Assembly: GCA_937926545.1 (NCBI GenBank)
Contig: CALAZW010000090.1
Location: forward strand, 1-46,411
Origin: an uncultured Helcococcus sp.
GTDB lineage: Bacteria; Bacillota; Clostridia; Tissierellales; Peptoniphilaceae
DNA length: 46,411 bases
Direction: 5' to 3'
The translations under genes were made by a program, and so were the position numbers. The notes under the pieces were generated by a model. The model saw nothing but the letters and a program-made list of their open reading frames with translations, had not been told where the DNA came from and did no database searches. This document shows, one piece after another, positions 24,721 to 32,831 of the stretch. Numbering within the stretch: position 1 is the stretch's first letter; every line of letters begins with the position of its first letter.

Positions 24721-25635
24721 ATGAATAAAATTGTACAGTCAATACCTAATTTTAGTGAAGGCAGGGACCTGGAAAAAGTTGAAAGAATTGTCGATTCAGT
24801 TAGAAACATAAAAAATGTTAAATTGGTGGACTATTCTTCAGACCATGACCATAATAGGTCAGTAATAACTCTTTTGGGAGACCCTGACCAAATAGTATTA
24901 GCCCTAACAAGACTAGCTGAAAAAGTAGCTGAAGAAATAGACATGACAAAACATGAAGGAGCCCATCCTAGAATGGGGGCCCTGGATGTGGTACCAATAG
25001 TTCCTGTAAAGGGAGTTACCATGGATGATTGTGTTGAATATGCCAACCAAGTTGGTGAAAATATTGGTAAACTGGGCATCCCTGTTTATATGTATGAGTA
25101 TGCTGCCAAGGATTCATCAAGAAAGAACTTGGCCAAGGTTAGAAAGGGGCAATATGAAGGCTTCTTTGAAAAAATAGAAAAAGATGAGTGGAAACCTGAC
25201 TATGGTCCAAGTAAGATGAATGCTAAGTCTGGAGCCACTGCAGTATCAGCTAGAGAACATCTAATTGCCTTTAATGTTAACTTAAACACTGATAAGATTG
25301 AAATAGCAGACGCTATAGCCAAAAAGGTTAGACATATAGGTGGAGGCTTAAGGTTTGTTAAGGCCATGGGAGTATTTCTAGAAGATAGAAACCAAGCCCA
25401 AGTTTCCATGAACCTGGTAAACTACAAGAAATCATCTATCTATCAAGTTGTTGAAATGATTAGAATGGAAGCTCAAAGATATGGAGTAAGCGTGGGAGGA
25501 ACAGAGGTTATAGGACTCCTACCTATGGACGCCTTGATTCAATCAGCTGAATATTACCTTCAAATAGAAAACTTTAATATGGAACAAGTTTTAGAGACTA
25601 GACTATTAGAAGGAGATGAAGATGAAGCTAATTAA
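24721..25635 (+). CDS. ftcD: Glutamate formimidoyltransferase
   Basis: A 304-residue enzyme that moves the formimino group of formiminoglutamate to tetrahydrofolate, releasing glutamate. It shows the family start IVQSIPNFSEGRD, the catalytic DHDHNRSVITL near residue 41, and HEGAHPRMGALDVVP near residue 80. In animals this domain is fused to the cyclodeaminase; here the two are separate genes that overlap by 14 bases. Its presence instead of hutG or hutF shows that the one-carbon unit is saved as 5-formimino-THF. Confidence 0.94.
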   Translation: MNKIVQSIPNFSEGRDLEKVERIVDSVRNIKNVKLVDYSSDHDHNRSVITLLGDPDQIVLALTRLAEKVAEEIDMTKHEGAHPRMGALDVVPIVPVKGVTMDDCVEYANQVGENIGKLGIPVYMYEYAAKDSSRKNLAKVRKGQYEGFFEKIEKDEWKPDYGPSKMNAKSGATAVSAREHLIAFNVNLNTDKIEIADAIAKKVRHIGGGLRFVKAMGVFLEDRNQAQVSMNLVNYKKSSIYQVVEMIRMEAQRYGVSVGGTEVIGLLPMDALIQSAEYYLQIENFNMEQVLETRLLEGDEDEAN

Positions 25636-26251
25636 TCTGGACTATCAAAAATATTTAGAAGAATTATCATCAAATTCTCCAGCTCCTGGTGGCGGTTCTG
25701 TATCTGCCATCAGTGGTGGACTTGGAGTGTCACTTTTCCAAATGGTGGTAAATTTATCTATAAATAAAAAGGGCTATGAAGAATATAGAGAAAGCTATGA
25801 AAGGTTAATGGAGGAATCCAAAGCCTATCAAGAATTTTTTATAAGGGCTGTTGACGATGATAGTGATGCCTTTAATGATGTTATAAAAGCTTTTAGAATG
25901 CCTAAAGAGACAGAAGAGGATAAAGAGGCTAGAAGAAAGGCCATCCAGGCTGGCTATAAACACGCTGCTGATGTGCCCTTTGAAGTTGGTAAAAAAGCCT
26001 ATGATTTTTATGGTTTTTTAGAGGACATAGTTGATAAGTGCAATGAAAACTCCATAACAGATATAGCGGTAAGTGGCCTACAGTTAAGGGCTGCCCTATA
26101 TGGAGCCTTTTACAATGTAAGGATTAATCTTTCTTCTATTAAGGATGAAGACTATGTTAAATCAAGGTTGGAAGAAATGGGAAAAATGGAAGAAGATTTG
26201 GTAAGAAGAGAAAAAGAATTGATGGAAAAAATCAATAAAATAATGGAATAG
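25622..26251 (+). CDS. fchA: Formimidoyltetrahydrofolate cyclodeaminase
   Basis: A 209-residue helical protein of the cyclodeaminase/cyclohydrolase family, which turns 5-formimino-THF into methenyl-THF and ammonia. Marks are SSNSPAPGGGSVSAISGGLG near residue 15 and the DDDSDAFNDVIKAFRMPK segment near residue 77. ATGs at 25616 and 25622 are in frame. AAGGAG at 25610-25615 is directly against the first and six bases from the second, so I chose 25622. It completes the pathway from histidine to glutamate, ammonia and a THF one-carbon unit. Confidence 0.92.
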   Translation: MKLINLDYQKYLEELSSNSPAPGGGSVSAISGGLGVSLFQMVVNLSINKKGYEEYRESYERLMEESKAYQEFFIRAVDDDSDAFNDVIKAFRMPKETEEDKEARRKAIQAGYKHAADVPFEVGKKAYDFYGFLEDIVDKCNENSITDIAVSGLQLRAALYGAFYNVRINLSSIKDEDYVKSRLEEMGKMEEDLVRREKELMEKINKIME

Positions 26252-26271
26252 ATCGCCTAGCGGTCTTTTTT
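26251..26271 (+). terminator. Intrinsic terminator of the hut operon
   Basis: GATCGC, loop CTA, GCGGTC (one G-U pair), then six Ts. The stem begins at the last base of the fchA stop codon. Confidence 0.78.
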
Positions 26272-26287
26272 CATAGAAAGGACTAGT

Positions 26288-27019
26288 ATGGATATTGATA
26301 AAATAGTAGATATGATAGTTGAATCTGATAATATTGTTTTTTTTGGTGGAGCAGGTGTTTCTACAGAAAGTGGAGTTCCTGATTTTAGATCAGCAACAGG
26401 ACTTTATAATCAGCAAAATGATTCCGGTTATTCTCCTGAATATATGCTAAGTCATGATTTTTTAGTGGATGATAATGAAGGTTTTAGTAGGTATTATAAG
26501 GAAAATCTCATTTTACCCCATGTTAAGCCTAACATCACCCACCATGTTTTAGCAGAGCTTGAAAGAAGGGGGAAACTTAAGGCCATTGTAACTCAAAATA
26601 TAGATGGACTGCATCAGATGGCAGGTTCTAAAAATGTTTTAGAAATCCATGGTAATTTAAGAGACCACTATTGTATGGACTGTGGGAAAAAATATCCTCA
26701 GGAAGAAATACTAGGAAAAACAGGAGCAGTCTATTGTGACTGTGGTGGCTTTATCAGGCCAGATGTGGTGCTTTATGGAGAAATGCTACCAGAGCATGTG
26801 GTAGGTCAGGCGGTTGAGGCCATAGCCAAGGCAGATGTTTTAATTATAGCGGGAACGTCCCTAGTGGTTTACCCAGCGGCAAGTTTTATCAGGTACTATA
26901 GGGGACATAAGTCTATTATGATAAATAAGGAACCAACAGCGGGAGATAGCTTTGCCAATTATGTAATTCATGATGGCCTAGGAAAAGTGTTTGATAAGAT
27001 AGATGAAAAATTAAATTAA
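26288..27019 (+). CDS. cobB: Sir2-family NAD-dependent protein deacylase
   Basis: A 243-residue sirtuin. The NAD-binding motif GAGVSTESGVPDFRS is near residue 21, the catalytic region TQNIDGLHQMAGS with the later EIHGN histidine near residue 119, and a zinc ribbon with CMDC followed by CDC. It removes acyl groups from lysines of metabolic enzymes and makes O-acyl-ADP-ribose. The start is only 17 bases after the hut terminator T run and no separate promoter is clear, so it may depend partly on read-through. Confidence 0.93.
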   Translation: MDIDKIVDMIVESDNIVFFGGAGVSTESGVPDFRSATGLYNQQNDSGYSPEYMLSHDFLVDDNEGFSRYYKENLILPHVKPNITHHVLAELERRGKLKAIVTQNIDGLHQMAGSKNVLEIHGNLRDHYCMDCGKKYPQEEILGKTGAVYCDCGGFIRPDVVLYGEMLPEHVVGQAVEAIAKADVLIIAGTSLVVYPAASFIRYYRGHKSIMINKEPTAGDSFANYVIHDGLGKVFDKIDEKLN

Positions 27020-27037
27020 GAGATATCTAATAAAAAG

Positions 27038-27076
27038 AAAAGATAGGGCTGAATTTAGGTTCAATCCTATCTTTTT
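27038..27076. terminator. Bidirectional terminator between the sirtuin and dehydrogenase genes
   Basis: AAAAGATAGG pairs with CCTATCTTTT at 27066-27075. The loop contains a further short stem (TGAA with TTCA). A and T flanks suit both of the convergent genes. Confidence 0.8.
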
Positions 27077-27079
27077 ATA

Positions 27080-28036
27080 TTATAGTTTAACTATGTTTTT
27101 TTCTTGGCCTTGGATAAAGGATATGGTATTATCAAAGGCTATGTGGGCCCTTCTAACCATGGATTCTTCTGTTAGATAGGCAACATGAGGAGTTAATAGA
27201 GTATTTTTTGATGATAATAAAGGGTAATCAGCTGGAATAGGTGGTTCCATATCAAAAACATCTATACCTGCAGCGGCTATCTTTTCATCGTTTAAGGCTT
27301 GGGCCAAGGCCTTGTTATCAACAATAGGTCCTCTGGCACAGTTGATTAAAATAGCATCTTCCTTCATTAGACTAATTTTTTCCTCGTCAAAAAAGTTTTT
27401 AGTGTGGTCATTTAATGGTAGGTGGATGGAAACAATATCAGATTTTTCCAACAGTTCTTCTATAGAATAGTATGTAATTCCCATGTCTAAGGCTTCCTTC
27501 TTTTCAGTCCTAGAATAAGCTATAACATCTGCTCCAAAGGCCTTGAAAAGTTTAGCCGTCTCTAAACCGATATTACCAGTACCAATTATACCAACGGTTT
27601 TTCCCTTTATTTCTTTTCCTTTAAATTCAGCGGAAAGTTTTTGATTTCTAGTTCCAAAATCTCCAGAGTTAATCTTTCTATAAATATTTAGATTTAGGCC
27701 AATAACTAGTTCAGCCACACTGGTGTTGGAATAGCCAGAAGCATTGCATATTTTAATGCCCTTATCCTTGGCTGTTTTACAATCAACATGATCAAACCCC
27801 GTAAAGGCAACATTTATTAATTTTAACTTATCATTGGCTTCAAAGGCAGCTCCAGGATAGGGATTGTTGGCAATCATAACTATATCTGCCCCTTCACTTC
27901 TTTTTTCTAATTCTTTAGGATCAGTTGTTTTATCCATATAATAGATAAATTCGTGTCCCATAGACTCTAATTTTTCCTTGTAGGAAATAATAAGTTCTTC
28001 ATTTACATTTAATGGTTCTATTAATTTAATTAGCAT
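27080..28036 (-). CDS. D-2-hydroxyacid dehydrogenase (NAD-dependent)
   Basis: A 318-residue dehydrogenase of the D-lactate/glycerate/phosphoglycerate family. The Rossmann motif GIIGTGNIGLETAK is near residue 148. The catalytic arginine is in NCARGPIVDN near residue 233, the glutamate in FDMEPP near residue 262, and the histidine in LTPHVAYLT near residue 282. The substrate cannot be told; hydroxypyruvate/glycerate or a branched 2-oxoacid are likely classes. An ATG at 28046-28048 is itself part of the ATGGAGGT ribosome binding site, so I start at the next in-frame ATG (28034-28036). It is a single gene facing away from corA. Confidence 0.85.
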   Translation of the reverse strand: MLIKLIEPLNVNEELIISYKEKLESMGHEFIYYMDKTTDPKELEKRSEGADIVMIANNPYPGAAFEANDKLKLINVAFTGFDHVDCKTAKDKGIKICNASGYSNTSVAELVIGLNLNIYRKINSGDFGTRNQKLSAEFKGKEIKGKTVGIIGTGNIGLETAKLFKAFGADVIAYSRTEKKEALDMGITYYSIEELLEKSDIVSIHLPLNDHTKNFFDEEKISLMKEDAILINCARGPIVDNKALAQALNDEKIAAAGIDVFDMEPPIPADYPLLSSKNTLLTPHVAYLTEESMVRRAHIAFDNTISFIQGQEKNIVKL

Positions 28037-28128
28037 TTTAACCTCCATATAATATCTTTCTTAACTATTATATACGATATGTCTAAACTTTCATATACAA
28101 AAAAATGTATATTCTTTATGATATAGGG

Positions 28129-28134
28129 TATAAT
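28129..28134 (+). promoter_or_regulatory. -10 element of corA
   Basis: TATAAT 17 bases before the corA ATG, leaving a very short leader that is little more than the AAAGGAG site. The -35 match (TGTATA at 28106-28111, 17-base spacer) is weak. Confidence 0.5.
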
Positions 28135-28151
28135 TAGTTAAAGGAGTAACT

Positions 28152-29093
28152 ATGATTAGATATTATACAGTAAGCGAAAATAAGATAAAGAAAATAGATG
28201 AAATAGAGGATAGCGAAGGTATTTTGTGGATTCATTTAACTAATCCTGATCAGGAGAACATTGATTATATTGTCAATAGATATCAGATACCTAAGGACTA
28301 TATTACCTCGGCCTTGGATGAGGATGAGGTGGCAAGGACAGAGCATATAAGAACCAAGTTAAAACATAAGCTTTTGACCTTTACCTATCCAAAAAAAATA
28401 GAAAAGGACAAATTTATTACAAGATTATTGTCTATAACTTTATTAGAGAATATAATTATAACTACTTCTCTAGATCAACCAAGTATTATTGAACCTATAA
28501 CAGAAAATAAATTTACATATATAAAGAACCTTGATACTACCATGGATTTGGTAATAGAGATGATTTGGTTAATAACCCATGAATTTTTAGCTTATATCCA
28601 TGAGATAAAGCAAATGCAAGAATCTATAGGTAGCAACCTATTAAGATCAACTGATTCTAATACCCTTATCAAACAGTCTAATTTAATTAAGAGCACCATT
28701 TATTTTGACTATGGACTTAGGGGGAATAAGAGGGTCTTGGAGATTATAAGAAAGCAGGTAAGTGAAGATATACCAGTGAAGTTTGAAGCTATTAAGGATA
28801 TAGATATAGAAAATGAACAGGCTCTTGTTCGTAATAAACAACAGCAGGAGATAATTGAAAGCATAGGAGATATAAATTCCTCAATAATTTCTAATAACTT
28901 AAATATTGTTGCTAAAATAATGACTTCATTGACCATCCTTATGACCATACCTACAATAATATCAGGTATTTGGGGCATGAATGTGGAGCTTCCATTTCTA
29001 AATCATGAATATAGTTTTGGAATAATCATGGCAATAACTTTTATATTGATGTTTATTTGTTATAGGGCATTAAAAAGACACGATTTTTTATAG
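28152..29093 (+). CDS. corA: CorA-family magnesium/divalent metal transporter
   Basis: A 313-residue CorA-type channel. A long soluble N-terminal funnel (about residues 1-250, charged helices) is followed by two C-terminal membrane segments. The signature G275-M276-N277 closes the first segment, within SGIWGMNVELPF. Closing basic residues RALKRHDFL form the C-terminal tail. No riboswitch fits in the short leader, so magnesium control at that level is unlikely. Confidence 0.93.
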   Translation: MIRYYTVSENKIKKIDEIEDSEGILWIHLTNPDQENIDYIVNRYQIPKDYITSALDEDEVARTEHIRTKLKHKLLTFTYPKKIEKDKFITRLLSITLLENIIITTSLDQPSIIEPITENKFTYIKNLDTTMDLVIEMIWLITHEFLAYIHEIKQMQESIGSNLLRSTDSNTLIKQSNLIKSTIYFDYGLRGNKRVLEIIRKQVSEDIPVKFEAIKDIDIENEQALVRNKQQQEIIESIGDINSSIISNNLNIVAKIMTSLTILMTIPTIISGIWGMNVELPFLNHEYSFGIIMAITFILMFICYRALKRHDFL

Positions 29094-29103
29094 GGGGAAA
29101 ATT

Positions 29104-29736
29104 ATGAAAAAGACAAAAATGATGGCTATTTTATTAGCTATGACCTTGGCACTAGCTTCATGTGGCCAAGAAGGTAATAAACCAGAAGAAAAACCTGGTG
29201 AAAATGTGGAAGAGCAAAAGCCGGAAGAAAAGCCAGAAGAAAATATAGATGAGGGAGAGAATACAGGGGCTAATGAACTTGATATTGTTCCTTTGGAAGA
29301 AGTAGATATTAGGACTCTTAATACTGAATCAGACCTTAGACAAATAGTTTTTGGAATCTATACAGAAGCATCTAAGACAGGAGCGAAAGACTTGGTAGAA
29401 TCATTAAAAAACTCTCATGCCATTGCTAATCTGACAGATGAGAACATGGAGAATTTCCTAGGAGCCAAATATGATATAGAGGAAGGTATAGTATCTGAAA
29501 GCATGATAGGTTCCAGAGCCTACTCTATGATTTTAATCAGGGCAAAATCAGAAAACGATGCTGAGAAACTGGAAAAAGATATTGTAAAATCAGTGGATCC
29601 TGCCAAGTGGATTTGTGTTCAAGCAGAGTCTATAGATGGAGATAGTAATGACAAGCTGGTACTTGTTATGATGGGAGAAAAAACAGAAAACAAAATAATG
29701 TTAGAAGCATTTGATGAAATAGAAGATTTAGATTAG
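29104..29736 (+). CDS. Lipoprotein, possibly DUF4358-like
   Basis: A 210-residue lipoprotein. The signal peptide ends in the lipobox LASC with C20 as the lipidated cysteine. A Pro/Glu-rich linker with repeated PEEKP units covers about residues 25-55. A compact C-terminal domain follows, including KYDIEEGIVSESMIGSRAYSMI near residue 124. That pattern recalls DUF4358, a domain often found beside MBOAT and DHHW genes; I am not certain of the match. The MBOAT gene follows after a terminator-like hairpin, which supports a shared role at the cell surface. AGGGGG precedes the ATG. Confidence 0.7.
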   Translation: MKKTKMMAILLAMTLALASCGQEGNKPEEKPGENVEEQKPEEKPEENIDEGENTGANELDIVPLEEVDIRTLNTESDLRQIVFGIYTEASKTGAKDLVESLKNSHAIANLTDENMENFLGAKYDIEEGIVSESMIGSRAYSMILIRAKSENDAEKLEKDIVKSVDPAKWICVQAESIDGDSNDKLVLVMMGEKTENKIMLEAFDEIEDLD

Positions 29737-29760
29737 CCTGGGTTACCCAGGCTCTTTTTT
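29735..29760 (+). terminator. Hairpin between the lipoprotein and MBOAT genes
   Basis: AGCCTGGG, loop TTA, CCCAGGCT, then CTTTTTT. The GGAGGAG site of the MBOAT gene follows at once, with no room for a promoter, so MBOAT expression must come from read-through or from a promoter inside the lipoprotein gene. Confidence 0.75.
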
Positions 29761-29769
29761 GGAGGAGAA

Positions 29770-31143
29770 ATGTTATTTTCAAGCATTGCATTCATATATT
29801 TCTTTTTACCAATAAGCCTACTTGTATATTTTATAACGCCTAGTAAGTATAAAAACTTGTCTTTACTTTTAATAAGTCTGGTGTTTTTTTATTTATCAGA
29901 TGTGAGGTATTTTTACATAGTATTTTATATTTCTTTTTTGGCCTATATTTTTGGCAGGCTCTTGGAGAAGAAAAGATCCACTTATATCTTAATTTTAGGG
30001 CTTATCTTACAGCTTATGGTCCTTTTATATTTTAAATATTTCACTATACTTGTGGAGTTTTTTGGTTTGGATTTTAGTGTGGATAGGATGATTCTACCCT
30101 TGGGCATAAGTTTTTATACCTTTAAGTCCCTGTCTTATACAGTGGATATCTATAGGGAAAAATATAAAAGTGAAAAGAATCCAATAGACTTTTTATTGTA
30201 TATGACCTATTATCCCAGCCTGGTATCAGGTCCAATAATAAGATTTGACGACTTTAAGCCTTATTTAAATAGCAAGGATATAAGTAGCAACAATATTTAC
30301 TATGGTATTAAAAGGTTTATTTTAGGTTTGGGTAAAAAAGTTATTTTAGCGAATAATTTGGAAAAATTAATGGAGTATGGCCACTTGGAAAACTCCAGCC
30401 TAATGTCCTGGCTTATGGTTATAAGCTTTTCACTTCAGCTATATTTTGATTTTTCAGGATATTCAGATATGGCCCTGGGCCTATCATCTATCATGGGAAT
30501 TAAGCTTAGGGAAAACTTTAATTATCCCTTTAGTGCAAAATCACTGGCTGACTTTTGGAGAAGATGGCATATTAGTCTAGGTAGCTGGTTTAGAGATTAT
30601 ATTTATATACCCTTGGGAGGAAATAGAGTGTCCAGGCCGAGATGGGCCTTTAATATACTGCTAGTATGGACTCTTACTGGCCTATGGCACGGAAGTAGCT
30701 CTAACTATATTTTTTGGGGCTTGTTTATTTTTATGGGACTTATAGTAGAAAAAATATTAGAAGGACGGGGGCTGGATAGGTTTTCTAATTTTTCTAGAAA
30801 CCTTCTTACTTGCTTTTTTATCCTGATAAGCTTTAATTTTTTCTATAGTAAAAACATGACTGAAGCCTGGCTTAATTTAAGGAATATGTTTTTTATAGGT
30901 CAAGTTCCCAAGTGGGGACCAATAAGTAGCTATCAGGTAAAAAATAATATCCTATTACTGGGCCTATCTTTAATTTTGTCCCGAGAATTTCTAATCAAGT
31001 TAATAGAAAAATGTAGAAAGAACACTATTTTTGATATGACCTATAGTTTTTTATTATTTTTAATTTTACTTCTGATACTCTACGTATCAACTATGATAAT
31101 GGTCAACGACAGCTTTAATCCATTTTTATATATTAAGTTCTGA
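29770..31143 (+). CDS. MBOAT family O-acyltransferase (AlgI/DltB/PatA-like)
   Basis: A 457-residue polytopic membrane protein with about ten segments. The family's two histidine regions are clear: WRRWHISLGSWFRDYIYIPLGG with H267, and LTGLWHGSS with H307, the presumed catalytic histidine. Such proteins take an acyl group, usually acetyl, from the cytosol and pass it across the membrane to a second protein that modifies a surface polymer. The next gene encodes a DHHW/AlgJ-like protein of that kind. The target polymer is unknown. Confidence 0.9.
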   Translation: MLFSSIAFIYFFLPISLLVYFITPSKYKNLSLLLISLVFFYLSDVRYFYIVFYISFLAYIFGRLLEKKRSTYILILGLILQLMVLLYFKYFTILVEFFGLDFSVDRMILPLGISFYTFKSLSYTVDIYREKYKSEKNPIDFLLYMTYYPSLVSGPIIRFDDFKPYLNSKDISSNNIYYGIKRFILGLGKKVILANNLEKLMEYGHLENSSLMSWLMVISFSLQLYFDFSGYSDMALGLSSIMGIKLRENFNYPFSAKSLADFWRRWHISLGSWFRDYIYIPLGGNRVSRPRWAFNILLVWTLTGLWHGSSSNYIFWGLFIFMGLIVEKILEGRGLDRFSNFSRNLLTCFFILISFNFFYSKNMTEAWLNLRNMFFIGQVPKWGPISSYQVKNNILLLGLSLILSREFLIKLIEKCRKNTIFDMTYSFLLFLILLLILYVSTMIMVNDSFNPFLYIKF

Positions 31144-31151
31144 GGTGGCTT

Positions 31152-32252
31152 ATGAGAGAAAAAAAGACAAAGATTAAAAACACAATATTTATTATTATAC
31201 TTGCCTTAACCAGCCTGGTATTTATTATTTTACCTAAAAATTATTTTTCTAAGGCTGAAAGAAGGCAATTGGCTAAAAGACCAGAATTATCATGGGAAGA
31301 GATAAGGTCAGGAAATTTTATAGACGATTGGGAAGTATATTTTCAGGACCATTTTCCCTTTAGAGATAGCATGCGCTATCAAAGGTTTAAATTTGATCTA
31401 AATATATTAAATAAAAAAGATAGTCAGGATTATTTTATAAAGAATAATTATATGAGCAAGATCCAATATGATTTTAAGGCTAAGTCCTTTGAAAAGTCAG
31501 CTGACTATGACCTGGATATGGCAAATAAGCTATTTCCTAACAATAAGGTCCACTATGCCATAATACCCAACAAAAATTATTATTTGATAGACAAGGACTA
31601 TTATAAATTGGACTATGATTATTATGAAAATATCTATGATGAAAGAGTTAGGGGGGACATGGCTAAAGTTGATTTGAGAAATAGATTGACCTTGGACTCC
31701 TACTATAAGACAGATATTCATTGGAGACAGGAAAAGATTGTGGGACTGGCCAGGGATATAATGACCAATATGGGCTGTCATTTAAGATTAAATGATTATG
31801 GCATAAAAAGTTATGGTAAGTTTAGAGGTTCCTATGGGTCATCCTTGAATAATAAAAAGATAGAGGATGACTTAATAGTAGTCCTTGGTCCAACAATTGC
31901 CAGTGGTAGGGCTAGAAACCTTTTGAACGATGAGGAGATGGACATCTATGTGGCCAAAGAAAGTATATCTCCAGACCCTTATAATATTTATTTGAAAGGG
32001 CCTATGGAATTAATAGAGATTAGGAAAAATAGTTTTACCGAGGCCAAGGGAAAAACCTTATACTTAATAAGAGATTCTTTTGGTAGTAGCCTGGCTCCCT
32101 TACTCTTGGAAGGCTATGATAGAATTATCTTGATAGATCCTAGATATATGAGTAAGAAATTAGTGGGAAACTATATAGAACCTAAGATTGATGATGATGT
32201 TTTATTTTTACATTCAATAGATATGCTTAATAACTATAGTTTATTTAAATAG
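31152..32252 (+). CDS. DHHW family protein (AlgX/AlgJ-like SGNH acyltransferase partner)
   Basis: A 366-residue protein with one N-terminal membrane segment (about residues 11-28) and a large outside domain. Family marks are YFQDHFPFRDSM near residue 63, the catalytic pair D188 and H190 in YYKTDIHWRQ, and a probable nucleophile S309 in LIRDSFGSS. The first histidine of the DHHW signature is isoleucine here, but the D-x-H-W core is kept. It would transfer acyl groups delivered by the MBOAT protein. Eight bases separate the genes. Confidence 0.87.
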   Translation: MREKKTKIKNTIFIIILALTSLVFIILPKNYFSKAERRQLAKRPELSWEEIRSGNFIDDWEVYFQDHFPFRDSMRYQRFKFDLNILNKKDSQDYFIKNNYMSKIQYDFKAKSFEKSADYDLDMANKLFPNNKVHYAIIPNKNYYLIDKDYYKLDYDYYENIYDERVRGDMAKVDLRNRLTLDSYYKTDIHWRQEKIVGLARDIMTNMGCHLRLNDYGIKSYGKFRGSYGSSLNNKKIEDDLIVVLGPTIASGRARNLLNDEEMDIYVAKESISPDPYNIYLKGPMELIEIRKNSFTEAKGKTLYLIRDSFGSSLAPLLLEGYDRIILIDPRYMSKKLVGNYIEPKIDDDVLFLHSIDMLNNYSLFK

Positions 32253-32260
32253 GAGAAAAG

Positions 32261-32812
32261 ATGAACAATAAAAAAAGAAATACAGTCTTTATCTTAGCCC
32301 TATTGGCCTTTATAGTCTTGGGATTATATAAGGGGCAGGCAGGAAAAGACCTAAATAAAAATATGATTTTTGTAAAGTCAGATAAAAAAACTTTCTATGA
32401 CCTAGACGGAAGGTGGATATTAAAGGATACCCAGGAATCTATAGTAATACAAGACGATCAAATATCTTTTTATATGGATGATGCCATTAGAGATAATTCC
32501 TATAGAAAGGCGGATCTAAAGGTTTATAGGGCTGATGAAGCCATAGAAATATATGAGAAAAATTTAGGTGATTTCCCGAAAGATAGGATGGACCAGGCCT
32601 TGAAAGACTATAAGATTGGTATGGAAGATTTTTATCTTTTAGAAGTTTCCAATCAATATCTACTTGATAAAAACAAAAGTAGAAAAGATTTAGATGATAA
32701 AAATTATTATTTGGTTATAAATGCAATTATGGAAGAGGATGGAAAAGAAGAAGAAGTTATTTTATTTGCAGATGACTTAACTAAGAAAACAGGATTATTC
32801 ATAAGAAAATAG
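32261..32812 (+). CDS. Membrane-anchored protein of unknown function
   Basis: I do not recognise this 183-residue protein. An N-terminal anchor or uncleaved signal (about residues 8-22) has no lipobox cysteine. The rest is hydrophilic and charged, with a segment DLDGRWILKDTQESIVIQDDQISFYMDD near residue 48 that looks like an outside beta domain. In the text above I note only that WILKDTQ, ISFYMD and ADLKVY alternate as strands would. It is the last gene of the MBOAT-DHHW unit, starts nine bases after it and ends in a terminator, so a role in the same envelope system is likely. Confidence 0.7.
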   Translation: MNNKKRNTVFILALLAFIVLGLYKGQAGKDLNKNMIFVKSDKKTFYDLDGRWILKDTQESIVIQDDQISFYMDDAIRDNSYRKADLKVYRADEAIEIYEKNLGDFPKDRMDQALKDYKIGMEDFYLLEVSNQYLLDKNKSRKDLDDKNYYLVINAIMEEDGKEEEVILFADDLTKKTGLFIRK

Positions 32813-32831
32813 GCCAGAGGCCTATTTTTTT
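32807..32831. terminator. Bidirectional terminator between the MBOAT unit and nadE
   Basis: AAATAGGCC, loop AGA, GGCCTATTT with further Ts. It spans the stop codons of both convergent genes. Confidence 0.85.

Noticed and set aside
29170..29265. Repeated PEEKP-coding units in the lipoprotein gene taken as a DNA repeat element
   Set aside because: They are a low-complexity Pro/Glu linker typical of surface lipoproteins, with imperfect DNA copies and no wider repeat.
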